DNA of 33,568 nucleotides, from NCBI GenBank assembly GCA_023230585.1, contig JALNXB010000017.1, positions 1 to 33,568 of the forward strand. The letters run 5' to 3'. Position numbers and translations under genes: made by a program. This document shows, one piece after another, positions 7,330 through 15,563 of the stretch. How positions within the stretch are numbered: the stretch's first letter is position 1; each line of letters starts with the position of its first letter. A model generated the notes under the pieces. The model did no database searches. It saw nothing but the letters and a program-made list of their open reading frames with translations, and had not been told where the DNA came from. The DNA is from a bacterium (lineage in GTDB: Bacteria; Ratteibacteria; UBA8468; B48-G9; JAFGKM01).

Positions 7330-8981
7330 AAACTCCTATGTTTGATTATATCTATTATAAGCCAAATTCCCAATATCGCTGAAACACAAAAAAACACAAC
7401 CCCAAAAGCCGGAAAACCAAAAATTAGAGGGGCTGCCCCTGAAACCATTATCAAGGAAGAAGAGATTATCAAGGAAGCTATTATAAGACTAAAAGATAGT
7501 CTACTGCTTGATTTGTCGATAATATTTATCAGTTCACGTAAACCTTTATGTTCAAAAGAAATACTTATAGACCCTTTCTTTAACATTTTTAAGAAAGAAG
7601 TAAAACTTGCAGGCATCTCCTTGAAAACCCTAAACATTCCATAAGAAATATTTACAGCGTCCTTAAAAATGTTTTTTATTCTAATTCTTTCTGAGATAAA
7701 CTTAGTCACAAACGGTTTCATACTAACAGCAATGCTAAAATCAGGGTCTAAAGAAAGCCCTATTCCCTCGAGGGTAATCAATGTTTTAATCAGTATGGTC
7801 AGGTTTGATGGTATTTTTATATAATATTTTCTCATTATCGAAAAACTATCTTCAAGCAATAGGTTTATATCAAGTTCTTTTATGGGCACATTCTTATAAC
7901 AGTCCAACATATCTTCTATTTCTTCTTTAAAATTTTTTGTATCAGTATCTTCTTGTAACGCTCCCATCATTTCTAAACTATCAAGAATTTTAGAAGAATC
8001 ACCATCCATTAACCCACTAAATATATGTATAAGTTCCAACCGCCTCTCTTCATTTATTCTGCCAACTATACCAAAATCTATAAAACAGAGTTTACAATTC
8101 CTTGTAACCAGTATATTTGCTGGGTGAGGGTCCCCATGAAAAAAACCGTCAACAAATACCTGTTTCATAATGGAGTTAAGACCTATCTGAGAAATCCTTT
8201 TCTTATCAAGACATTCTTTATCAAGTTTATCTATATCACTAATTTTTATACCATCAATAAATTCAAGAGTTAACACTTTTTTTGTTGTCAATTCTTTGTA
8301 AACAAAAGGTACGTATATATCTTTTTCATTTTCAAAGTTTTTTCTAAACCTCTCAATATTATGTGCCTCCAGAAAAAAATTGAGTTCTTTCTTAAGCATC
8401 TTTTCAAACTCTTGAACAATACATACTGGTTGGTAGATATCTGCTTCTTTGATAAATTTTTCTATAAGAGCGGCTATATCGTACATAATACTTATATCTG
8501 TATCTATCTGCTCCTCTATATCAGGTTTCTGTATTTTTACAACTACTTCATTGCCTTGATATTCTGCTCTATGCACTTGTGAGATAGAAGCTGAAGCAAA
8601 AGGTTCTTCTTCAAAATATGAAAAGATATCTGATATATTTTTTTGATGTTCATTGAAGAAAACCTCTTCTATTTTATCAAAAGGTATTTTTGTGGTGTTA
8701 TCTTGGAGTTTTTCAAGTTCTCTGATATAAGGAAGTGGCACAAAATCAGGTCGGGTACTTAAGATTTGTCCAAGTTTTATAAAAGTTGGCCCTAACTCTT
8801 CAAGCATTTTTCTTACTCGAACAGGCGCTGATAAAGATTCTCTTTTCTTATACTTTATAGGTATTCTAAAAAGTTTTCCAAGGTGTATCTTTTCAACAAT
8901 TATCCCAAAACCATATTTGCTAACTATGTTTACAATATGCCTATATCTCTTCAACTTATCGGTTAGTCTATATTTATTCAT
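7326..8981 (-). CDS. ABC1/UbiB-family atypical kinase
   Basis: This family of protein-kinase-like ATPases supports quinone or other lipid metabolism and is membrane-bound; the substrate is usually unknown. From the chosen start the product has 551 residues. Family motifs are KLGQ (69-72), the Ala-rich loop ASAS (129-132) that replaces the usual Gly-rich loop, the catalytic HGDPHPAN (282-289) and metal-binding DFG (302-304). Two hydrophobic segments close the protein (about 495-515 and 520-543). A longer frame opens at 9095, but its extra 38 residues would overlap the upstream gene by 122 nt. The ATG at 8981 sits in the compact overlap ATGAATAA with the radical SAM stop and matches the usual N-terminus. 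No ubiquinone or menaquinone genes are nearby. Its place between a radical SAM enzyme and the lipid A genes hints at membrane-lipid work. Confidence 0.88.
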   Translation of the reverse strand: MNKYRLTDKLKRYRHIVNIVSKYGFGIIVEKIHLGKLFRIPIKYKKRESLSAPVRVRKMLEELGPTFIKLGQILSTRPDFVPLPYIRELEKLQDNTTKIPFDKIEEVFFNEHQKNISDIFSYFEEEPFASASISQVHRAEYQGNEVVVKIQKPDIEEQIDTDISIMYDIAALIEKFIKEADIYQPVCIVQEFEKMLKKELNFFLEAHNIERFRKNFENEKDIYVPFVYKELTTKKVLTLEFIDGIKISDIDKLDKECLDKKRISQIGLNSIMKQVFVDGFFHGDPHPANILVTRNCKLCFIDFGIVGRINEERRLELIHIFSGLMDGDSSKILDSLEMMGALQEDTDTKNFKEEIEDMLDCYKNVPIKELDINLLLEDSFSIMRKYYIKIPSNLTILIKTLITLEGIGLSLDPDFSIAVSMKPFVTKFISERIRIKNIFKDAVNISYGMFRVFKEMPASFTSFLKMLKKGSISISFEHKGLRELINIIDKSSSRLSFSLIIASLIISSSLIMVSGAAPLIFGFPAFGVVFFCVSAILGIWLIIDIIKHRSL

Positions 8982-10434
8982 TTGATAGATATTCTTTCTG
9001 CCATATAAGGTCGGCATACTCTCTATATTTTTTATTATATTCAGGCATAAACCCGTCTTCAATAAAAGAAAGGTAATCTTCTGCACCTTTATCACAAGGT
9101 AAAGCCTCTGTTGTTTTTACAATATTATAAAAATCTTCTGAATTATCCCTTATTATACAAGGAACAAGAAGGTTTCCACATTTATGGCTAGGTTGTTTTA
9201 CCCAGTAATTATCTTGCCACTCTCTAATTTTAACAAAAAAATCAGATTTTACGGCATCCGTAACACTTTTTCCATTATTATACAGAGCATAAATATTATT
9301 ATACTCTTTATCTTTAAAAGGTATAAAAACACAGGGTGTAATAGTTCCATCCCACATCACATAAAAGTAACCTCCACCTCGAGCCGCAGCCATACAGCCA
9401 TCGGAAGCAGTCCCAGAATTCCAAAAATCGGCTATAAAAAGTTTTTCTTTTTTCACCAGAGCCCAGATTCTCTTAAACATCTCTAATCTTTGTTCTGGAG
9501 TTACCATAAGTTCGCAAGAAGGTTCTCTACCTATAGGCATATACTGAAAATACCATCCATAGACAGCGCCCAGTTTGTTAAAATAAAAATCAATAAACTC
9601 GTCTGATAACAATAGGTCAGCATTATCTCTTGTGGGCGTAACAGATATACCAAAAGGAACACCTTCTTGTTTAAGGTTTTCCATAGCTTTCATTATTTTT
9701 TTATAAGTTCCTTTTCCTCTCCTTGCATCTGTCTCTTTTTCAAAACCTTCAACAGATATTGCAGGCGTAAAATTGCCCAATTTTGATAGTTTTTTTGCTG
9801 ATTTACTATCAATCATCGTAGAGTTGGTATAAGCCATAAAGTAAGAATCAGAATGTTTTTCAAGTATATCAAACAATGTTCTACCTTTATCTTTATACGC
9901 AAAAGGTTCTCCTCCAGATATAACGAAAAAATAAGAACCAAACTCTCTATTGACCTGGGTTATAAGTTTATCAAAAACATCAAATTTTAGGGTCTGTCTT
10001 TCATAAATATCGCCTGCGTAACATCCTTTACATTTAAGGTTACATACATTGGTTGGAGAAATAGTAACAAATGTAGGTGGTCTAAACCCTTCCTGCTGGT
10101 AAAACTTGCGCCTTATATAAACCCCTTCCAGAATAATTTTTTTAAGTAATATTTCAGAAATAGCCTTTGAGCAACTCTGTGAAACCATTTTATTATCAAG
10201 AGCTTTCTGTAGAGAACTTAGAAGAGCTCTACCCATATAATATCTTTCTTCTTTAACTTTTTCGGGTCGATTTGGACTTTTTAAAGATACATTATATGTA
10301 GCCTTATCTATTGCCTTAAAAAGTCTTCTTCTTGTTACACCTGTCTTCAAACTTACATTAAAAAGTCCAGTTATAACCTTTTGAGATACTCCCTTTTCCA
10401 TGATGGTTAATACCCTGTCTTCAAGATGCATCAT
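8974..10434 (-). CDS. Radical SAM enzyme with SPASM-like C-terminus
   Basis: The 486 residues include a radical SAM core that begins with the cluster motif CNLKCKGC (C131, C135, C138), followed by the GGEP motif (174-177). The C-terminal part has C347, C368, C419, C426 and C447, with WDGTITPCVF typical of SPASM domains that hold auxiliary Fe-S clusters. About 120 residues precede the core and resemble nothing I know. The start has an AAGGGGG ribosome site 5 nt before the first ATG; a second ATG follows directly. The gene overlaps the ABC1 kinase start by 8 nt, so the two are probably made together. SPASM enzymes modify peptides or proteins, or act on small molecules; no small precursor peptide gene was found nearby, so the substrate is unknown. 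Confidence 0.85.
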   Translation of the reverse strand: MMHLEDRVLTIMEKGVSQKVITGLFNVSLKTGVTRRRLFKAIDKATYNVSLKSPNRPEKVKEERYYMGRALLSSLQKALDNKMVSQSCSKAISEILLKKIILEGVYIRRKFYQQEGFRPPTFVTISPTNVCNLKCKGCYAGDIYERQTLKFDVFDKLITQVNREFGSYFFVISGGEPFAYKDKGRTLFDILEKHSDSYFMAYTNSTMIDSKSAKKLSKLGNFTPAISVEGFEKETDARRGKGTYKKIMKAMENLKQEGVPFGISVTPTRDNADLLLSDEFIDFYFNKLGAVYGWYFQYMPIGREPSCELMVTPEQRLEMFKRIWALVKKEKLFIADFWNSGTASDGCMAAARGGGYFYVMWDGTITPCVFIPFKDKEYNNIYALYNNGKSVTDAVKSDFFVKIREWQDNYWVKQPSHKCGNLLVPCIIRDNSEDFYNIVKTTEALPCDKGAEDYLSFIEDGFMPEYNKKYREYADLIWQKEYLSNE

Positions 10435-10503
10435 ATTAACCCCCTTGTTAAAAGTACAACGAACCTATTGTAGTTAATCTTTGAAGAAACAAACAGTTTG
10501 ATA

Positions 10504-11571
10504 TTACAAGGTTTTCTCAATAAACCCGCCACCAATAAGCAGGTCTTTATTATAAAAAACAGCAGCTTGCCCTGGTGTAATAGATTTCTGAGGCGTTTTA
10601 TACACCACTTTGGCAGCATTGTTTTCTAACGGGTAAACCACTGCCTGAGCAGCGGGATGCCTATACCGTATCTTTACCTCACATTCAAAAGGTAGAATAA
10701 AGTCTTTTAGAGCAGTAAAATGAAGAGATGAAACCAGAAATTCTTTCTTATACAACTCTCTCTCTTCGCCAAGCACAACTCTATTGTTTTCTGCATCTAT
10801 TTTTACAACATATAAAGGTTTTCCTCCAGAGATACCAAGACCTTTTCTTTGGCCGATTGTGTAATATATTATACCCTTATGTTGCCCGAGAGTATTACCT
10901 TTAGTGTCAACAATGTCTCCTTTTGCACTTCCATTCTCAAAAAATAGAGATTTATCTCCAGAAATAAAATCCTGGCTCTCTTCTTTGTCGTTGACAAAAA
11001 AACCTTGTTGGTGAGCAATAGAACAGACATCTTTTTTTGTTAAACTACCAAGAGGAAAGATAAGTTTTGAGAGTTGTTTTTGAGTTAAAAGAAAGAGAAA
11101 ATAGGACTGGTCTTTGTTAGCATCTTGCCCTTTTTTAAGAAAATATTTTTTTTCTTGGTTTGAATACTCAACCAAAGAGTAATGACCTGTTGCAAAAAAG
11201 TCAAAAACTAATCCCTTTTTAATAGATTTTTCTATTAAAAAACCAAATTTAAGAAACTTGTTACAGACAACACAAGGGTTAGGGGTTCTACCTTTAGAGT
11301 ATTCTTGTGTAAAATAATCGAGAACAAACCTTTTATACTCTTGGCTTAAATCGATTATTGTTAGTTCTACATTTAGTTGTTCTGCAACTCTTGTGACATC
11401 ATTAATATCATTACCATCAGGAGAAAAACAAGCAGTACCTATGGGAGAATTATCGTCCCAGACCTTCATAAAAACACCTGCCACTTCATACCCTTCTTGC
11501 TTCAACAAGAAAGTAGCAACCGAAGAATCTACCCCGCCACTCATAGCTACAAGCACCTTTCTGTTTTTCAT
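10504..11571 (-). CDS. mnmA: tRNA-specific 2-thiouridylase MnmA (second catalytic Cys absent)
   Basis: MnmA uses ATP and a persulfide sulfur to make 2-thiouridine at the wobble position of Lys, Glu and Gln tRNAs. The 355 residues include the PP-loop SGGVDSSV (11-18), PNPCVVCNKFLKFG (97-110, with C100 and C103), ATGHY (127-131), the tRNA-binding stretch GQDANKDQSYFLF (148-160) and YTIGQRKGLG (237-246). The second catalytic cysteine, normally in the stretch ESQDxCFI (C199 in E. coli), is missing: this protein reads ESQDFISGD (198-206), as if Ile-Cys had been deleted in frame. All other regions look intact. It lies in a run with Fe-S and sulfur-transfer genes; a 101-nt gap separates it from the Nfu-like gene upstream. 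Confidence 0.93.
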   Translation of the reverse strand: MKNRKVLVAMSGGVDSSVATFLLKQEGYEVAGVFMKVWDDNSPIGTACFSPDGNDINDVTRVAEQLNVELTIIDLSQEYKRFVLDYFTQEYSKGRTPNPCVVCNKFLKFGFLIEKSIKKGLVFDFFATGHYSLVEYSNQEKKYFLKKGQDANKDQSYFLFLLTQKQLSKLIFPLGSLTKKDVCSIAHQQGFFVNDKEESQDFISGDKSLFFENGSAKGDIVDTKGNTLGQHKGIIYYTIGQRKGLGISGGKPLYVVKIDAENNRVVLGEERELYKKEFLVSSLHFTALKDFILPFECEVKIRYRHPAAQAVVYPLENNAAKVVYKTPQKSITPGQAAVFYNKDLLIGGGFIEKTL

Positions 11572-11672
11572 TTTATTATTAAAAAAGTAATGTAAACTTT
11601 TGTTTTATTAAAAAACTTAAATTTACCAAAAAGATGCTCTTTGTTTCCTCTTAAAATATTTTTATAAAGCAA

Positions 11673-11900
11673 TTAATCAACCGCAACAACTTCTTCTATT
11701 TCTGGAACCTGTTCCTTTATAATTGCTTCAATACGCATCTTAAGGGTTATAGTTGAAAACGGGCATCCTTTGCAAGCACCTTTTAACCGTACACTTACTT
11801 TATTATCTTTTACATCCACAACCTCACAATCTCCTCCATCAGCTTGCAGAAATTTTCTTACCTCTTCCATTGCTTTTTCAACTTTTTCTTTAAGTTCCAT
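11673..11900 (-). CDS. Nfu-type Fe-S scaffold/carrier (NifU C-terminal domain)
   Basis: This 75-residue protein is a stand-alone NifU C-terminal domain that binds a bridging Fe-S cluster and passes it to target proteins. The motif GACKGCPFS (41-49) holds the two cluster cysteines C43 and C46. The flanking pattern LQADGGDCEVV and ITLKMRIEAIIKEQVPEI fits the family well. The start has AAGGAG 9 nt upstream. It lies 17 nt after the RseC-like gene and is preceded, further up the same strand, by iscU and a cysteine desulfurase. Together these form a small assembly set: sulfur donor, scaffold and carrier. Confidence 0.93.
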   Translation of the reverse strand: MELKEKVEKAMEEVRKFLQADGGDCEVVDVKDNKVSVRLKGACKGCPFSTITLKMRIEAIIKEQVPEIEEVVAVD

Positions 11901-11917
11901 ATTTTATTTCTCCTTTA

Positions 11918-12310
11918 TTATACTTTGGTAATCTTTACTTTTCTTACTCTATTTTCTTTATTTGATTTAGTTATCCCCAACAACACAGCAGATACAAAAA
12001 CTATAATAAAAACGGCTGTTTTAATAAAACTATGATGTATATAACGGGCTACCAAAACTGCAAAAAGAAACCCTACAAAAGGTAGTCCATAAAGAAATAG
12101 GTTCTTTTTCAGAAGGTGTGTTACTTCGATTTTGACCTTTACCCTGTCTCCTTTCTGAATACCTTCATAGCCAGTTGCTTCCAATAATAAATATCCGTCT
12201 TTTCCTTTTTCACAAAGACGACAATCTCCACAACTTTTTGTGCGAACTTTTTCAACACTAACAATCGCTGTAGAACCTTTTATATCAACCACTTGTCCGT
12301 ATTCTTCCAT
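11918..12310 (-). CDS. RseC/MucC-family membrane protein
   Basis: RseC-like proteins are small inner-membrane proteins with an N-terminal Cys cluster and two membrane spans. In enterics RseC modulates the sigma-E stress response and SoxR reduction, and elsewhere the family goes with electron-transfer complexes. Here 130 residues show EEYGQVVDIKGSTAIVSVE at the start, CGDCRLC (27-33, with C27, C30 and C33), then spans at about 72-90 and 97-113. The start has AGAGG 7 nt upstream. No sigma-E, RseA, RseB or Rnf gene is in the window, so the sigma-E role should not be assumed. Its position next to the Nfu-like gene fits a redox or Fe-S role. It is the first gene after repeat island 3. Confidence 0.78.
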   Translation of the reverse strand: MEEYGQVVDIKGSTAIVSVEKVRTKSCGDCRLCEKGKDGYLLLEATGYEGIQKGDRVKVKIEVTHLLKKNLFLYGLPFVGFLFAVLVARYIHHSFIKTAVFIIVFVSAVLLGITKSNKENRVRKVKITKV

Positions 12311-12657
12311 TTAAAACCTCTTAATTAAGGCTTTCGTTCTACCAAATTTAGTTAAGCGATGCCTTTTTGTTTGTCTTGCAGGTGCATTGTTTGCAAAGCG
12401 GTAATCCCATCTTTACCCCTACTATTGTTTCTTCACATTCCTTTATACTTTCTACCTACCTGTATATCACCTAACGTCACATTTTGTCATCCTAAACTTG
12501 TTTCAGGATCTCTAACCTAACCCACATAACAGGAGTAGGAAAAAACGAGATTCCGGCTCAAGTATATCCGAGGGGATTGCTTTATATTACTCGCAAAGAC
12601 GGAATGTGGATGCTTTCCTTGCCTGTCTCCATCATATTTCATTACACTTTGATACAA
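12311..12657. repeat. Intergenic repeat island 3
   Basis: No gene is seen between iscU and the rseC-like gene. Shared blocks are 12422-12441 (matches 1-20 and, inverted, 3551-3570), 12437-12476 (inverted match to 3792-3832) and 12488-12525 (37 of 38 bases identical to 152-189). It also has GAGATTCCGG and CGCAAAGACGGAATG phrases seen in the other islands. The island interrupts a long same-strand gene run, so read-through between iscU and rseC is uncertain. I saw no clear terminator or promoter in it. Confidence 0.75.
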
Positions 12658-13038
12658 TTAAGTCTTTTTATTCAGTTTTTCTCTAAAATCTTTTATTGCT
12701 GCTTTAAGCCCTTCTTCAGCCAATAGAGAACAATGTTTCTTAAGAGGAGGAAGCCCTTCAAGGAAATCTACAACCTCTTTATTGGATATCTTTTCTGCCT
12801 CTTCCAATGTTTTACCTTTTGCTAATTCTGTTACAACCGAAGATGTAGCAATAGCTGCGCCACACCCAAAAGTTTCAAACTTAATATCTTCTATTACATT
12901 ATCTTTAACCTTTATATATATCTTCATAACATCTCCACAGACAGGATTTCCAACAGTACTAACCCCGTCTGGGTTTTCTATACGCCCCATATTTTTAGGG
13001 TTCATAAAATATTCGTACACTTTTTCTGTATATTCCAT
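12658..13038 (-). CDS. iscU: Fe-S cluster assembly scaffold IscU/NifU-N
   Basis: This scaffold builds [2Fe-2S] clusters from iron and the persulfide sulfur supplied by a cysteine desulfurase. In 126 residues it keeps the three ligand cysteines C34 (NPVCGD), C59 (FGCGAAIA) and C103 (PPLKKHCS), plus D36 and H102. LPPLKKHC corresponds to the LPPVK chaperone-recognition loop of IscU, with a Val-to-Leu change. It resembles the short NifU-like scaffolds that pair with a desulfurase without hscA/hscB. The start has AAGGA close upstream. It follows nadA by 8 nt and ends the unit before repeat island 3. No IscA, ferredoxin (Fdx) or chaperone gene follows. Confidence 0.94.
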   Translation of the reverse strand: MEYTEKVYEYFMNPKNMGRIENPDGVSTVGNPVCGDVMKIYIKVKDNVIEDIKFETFGCGAAIATSSVVTELAKGKTLEEAEKISNKEVVDFLEGLPPLKKHCSLLAEEGLKAAIKDFREKLNKKT

Positions 13039-13046
13039 TTTTTTCC

Positions 13047-13961
13047 TTATATATATTCAATCATTCTTACAAGAGCTTTTTGAGCTTTTTGACTTACCTC
13101 TTCAGGTATTTCAATATTATATTTTTCCTCCAAAAGAGCGTCTCTAACACTTATTAGACTTGTTTTTTTCATATTATAGCAAGAATGAGGATTCCCAAGA
13201 GAATAAAACCGTTTAGTAGGATTCTCTTTTTTTATTCTATGGATAAGCCCTTCTTCTGTTCCAATTATAAAAACAGAAGCGGTAGACTCTTTTGCTCTTT
13301 GCAGAATACCTGATGTTGAATAGATACCGTCAGCAAGTTTTTGTACTTCAGGGTCGCACTCAGGATGCACAATAAGTTCTGAATTAGGATGAAGCTTTCG
13401 TGAGTTTATAACATCTTCAGGTGTAAACTTTCTATGCACGTAACAATAACCATCATAACATATAATCTCTTTCTCTGGTACTCTTGTTTTAACATACCAG
13501 CACAGGTTTCTGTCTGGAAGAAAAACAACCTGCGAGACAGGCGTATTTTTTACAACTATATCAGCGTTAGCAGAGGTACAACATACATCGCTCAATGCTT
13601 TAACATCTGCGTTTGTATTCACATAAGACACCACCCATGCATTAGGATATTTTTCCTTCAAATCTAAAACATCCTGTGCCCTCACCATATCAGCCATAGG
13701 GCACCCTGCATCAATCTCTGGTAACAAAACTTTTTTGTCAGGGGAAAGTATTTTTGCTGTCTCTGCCATAAAACTTACACCACAAAATACTATTATATCA
13801 AAACCTTTCAATTCCGCTGCTTTTTTTGATAACTCAAGAGAATCACCTACAAAATCTGCTATATCTTGAATTTGAGGTAACTGGTAATTATGTGCAACTA
13901 TTATAGCTTTTTTTTCTTTTTTTAGAGTTTCTATCTCTTTTATTATACTTGTTGTTTTCAT
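13047..13961 (-). CDS. nadA: Quinolinate synthase NadA
   Basis: NadA condenses iminoaspartate with dihydroxyacetone phosphate to quinolinate in NAD synthesis; one catalytic iron of its [4Fe-4S] cluster is free to bind substrate. The 304 residues match the short form such as that of Thermotoga maritima. Cluster ligands are C87 (DAGCPMAD), C173 (GYCYVH) and C261 (HSCYNMKKT). AHNYQLPQIQDIADFVGDS (23-41) is the family N-terminus. The ATG shares one base with the desulfurase stop (TAATG). nadB and nadC are not in the window. Placement between a cysteine desulfurase and iscU fits an oxygen-sensitive Fe-S enzyme made together with its maturation proteins. Confidence 0.97.
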   Translation of the reverse strand: MKTTSIIKEIETLKKEKKAIIVAHNYQLPQIQDIADFVGDSLELSKKAAELKGFDIIVFCGVSFMAETAKILSPDKKVLLPEIDAGCPMADMVRAQDVLDLKEKYPNAWVVSYVNTNADVKALSDVCCTSANADIVVKNTPVSQVVFLPDRNLCWYVKTRVPEKEIICYDGYCYVHRKFTPEDVINSRKLHPNSELIVHPECDPEVQKLADGIYSTSGILQRAKESTASVFIIGTEEGLIHRIKKENPTKRFYSLGNPHSCYNMKKTSLISVRDALLEEKYNIEIPEEVSQKAQKALVRMIEYI

Positions 13962-15121
13962 TATTTTTTATCCTGCCAGAACGGAGATATCTGCCTTAAC
14001 CTTTCAACAACTCTTGGTAAAACAGAAGCAACCTTTTCTACTTCGTCCATAGTATTATATTTTCCTAAAGTAAGCCTTAATGACCCGTGAGCTATTTCGT
14101 GTGGTAAACCTATCGCAAGCAAAACATGGCTTGGTTCAAGGGACCCTGAAGTACATGCCGAACCTGATGAAGCGCAAATACCTTCAAAATCAAGACTTAG
14201 AAGAATGCTTTCTCCTTCAATATGTTTTATACAAACATTTATTGTATTATGTAATTTCTTTTCAGGATGCCCGTTTAAAATTATTTCTGGGATACTTTCT
14301 TTGATTTTATTTTCAAGAGTATCTCTAAGTTTTTTTACATATATTATATCTGTAGACATCTCCTGTTTTGCAAGTTCAGCAGCTTTCCCAAACCCAACTA
14401 TACCTGCAACATTTGTAGTACCTGAACGTTTTCCTTTCTCTTGACCACCTCCATAAATAAAGGGAGGTATAGATAACCCTTTTCTAATATAAAGAGCCCC
14501 TATACCTTTTGGTCCGTAAAATTTATGTGCTGATAAAGAAAACATATCTGGACCTAACTCTTTTAAATTACAAGGAATTTTTCCAATTGTTTGAACTGAA
14601 TCGGTATGAAAAATAACTCCTTTTTCCTTTGCCATAGCAGAAATTTCGGATATAGGTTGTATGGAGCCTATCTCATTATTAGCGTGCATTATAGTTATAA
14701 GAATGGTATCTTTTCTTATAGAATTTTTTAATTGTTCTATATCTATTATTCCATAATTATCAACAGGTATGTAAGTAACCTCAAACCCTTGTTTTTCAAG
14801 GGCTTTACAGGTATACAAAACAGCGTGATGTTCAATAGCAGAAGTTATTATATGTTTTCCTTTACTCTGAAACTTTAAAGCTGTTGCCATAATTGCCCAA
14901 TTGTCTGCCTCTGTACCTCCAGAAGTAAAAAATATTTCATCAGGCAAAACTCCAACCAACAAAGATATGTTTTTTCTTGCTTCTTCTACCGCTTTCCTTG
15001 TTTCTCTTGCAGGTCTATAAAGAGAAGCAGAATTGGCAAACTTGTTATTGAAGTAAGGCAACATCTCTTCTACAACTCTCTCATCGCAAGGTGTTGTTGC
15101 GTTATAATCCATATATATCAT
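13961..15121 (-). CDS. Cysteine desulfurase (NifS/IscS family)
   Basis: This PLP enzyme removes sulfur from cysteine as an enzyme-bound persulfide. Of 386 residues, the PLP lysine is K200 (SLSAHKFYGPKG), H98 lies in AIEHHA and D174 in FHTDSVQ. The catalytic cysteine is C323 in the long mobile loop SSGSACTSGSLEPSHVL, which marks class I (IscS/NifS) enzymes. It lies 36 nt after the NIL ferredoxin and shares one base with nadA. Candidate sulfur acceptors in the same run are IscU, the homocysteine-forming sulfurtransferase and MnmA. NifS versus IscS naming cannot be settled here; no nitrogen-fixation genes are present. Confidence 0.94.
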   Translation of the reverse strand: MIYMDYNATTPCDERVVEEMLPYFNNKFANSASLYRPARETRKAVEEARKNISLLVGVLPDEIFFTSGGTEADNWAIMATALKFQSKGKHIITSAIEHHAVLYTCKALEKQGFEVTYIPVDNYGIIDIEQLKNSIRKDTILITIMHANNEIGSIQPISEISAMAKEKGVIFHTDSVQTIGKIPCNLKELGPDMFSLSAHKFYGPKGIGALYIRKGLSIPPFIYGGGQEKGKRSGTTNVAGIVGFGKAAELAKQEMSTDIIYVKKLRDTLENKIKESIPEIILNGHPEKKLHNTINVCIKHIEGESILLSLDFEGICASSGSACTSGSLEPSHVLLAIGLPHEIAHGSLRLTLGKYNTMDEVEKVASVLPRVVERLRQISPFWQDKK

Positions 15122-15157
15122 TGTTTTAATTCCTATATTTTTATAGTTTCGTTATAA

Positions 15158-15562
15158 TTAAATGTTTGAGACAAGAGCTTTTGTTGGACAGGCCTTAATA
15201 CACATACCACACGCTATACACTTTTCTGGGTCAAAAATTACAGAAAAATCTGCTCTATCAATATAAAGAGCCTGGACAGGACATAGAGGTATACAAACTG
15301 TACAGTTGGTACACAACTCTTTAACCATTTTTATATCGCTTGCAATAGATTGTACTTTTACACCAAGTTCTACTACTTCACTTATGGTTTTATCTAAACT
15401 TTCTCTTGTTCCACGCAGAGCAAGCACAAGAGTCCCTTCTTCTTCGGGAGTAATATAAGCTTTCAGTATATTGAAATCAAGCCCATATTTTTTTACCATA
15501 TTTGATACAATCGGCTTATTTACAAGTTTTTTTGGAAAATATAATACATATTTTTTTTCCAT
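15158..15562 (-). CDS. NIL-domain ferredoxin, partner of the homocysteine-forming sulfurtransferase
   Basis: An N-terminal NIL domain (about residues 1-75) is followed by two 4Fe-4S motifs: C84-C87-C90-C94 and C115-C118-C121-C125 (numbered from the start used here). In Methanosarcina a protein of this type is encoded next to, and works with, the DUF39 enzyme that turns aspartate semialdehyde and sulfide into homocysteine. The pair is adjacent here too. The first in-frame ATG (15571) has no room for a ribosome site. The ATG at 15562 has AAAGGGA 9 nt upstream and lies one base after the stop of the preceding gene, so I chose it (134 residues; 137 otherwise). It probably supplies electrons, or takes part in sulfide activation. 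Confidence 0.88.
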   Translation of the reverse strand: MEKKYVLYFPKKLVNKPIVSNMVKKYGLDFNILKAYITPEEEGTLVLALRGTRESLDKTISEVVELGVKVQSIASDIKMVKELCTNCTVCIPLCPVQALYIDRADFSVIFDPEKCIACGMCIKACPTKALVSNI

Positions 15563-15563
15563 A

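Noticed and set aside
8981..9095. Upstream extension of the ABC1 kinase frame
   Set aside because: It would overlap the radical SAM gene by 122 nt and adds residues unlike the family N-terminus; the ATG at 8981 forms a compact ATGAATAA overlap.
12311..12657. tRNA or small RNA gene
   Set aside because: No cloverleaf or conserved GTTCRA-type arm was seen; the stretch is explained by shared repeat blocks.
12782..13147. 121-residue plus-strand open frame
   Set aside because: It is antisense to iscU and nadA, both of which have complete active-site residues.
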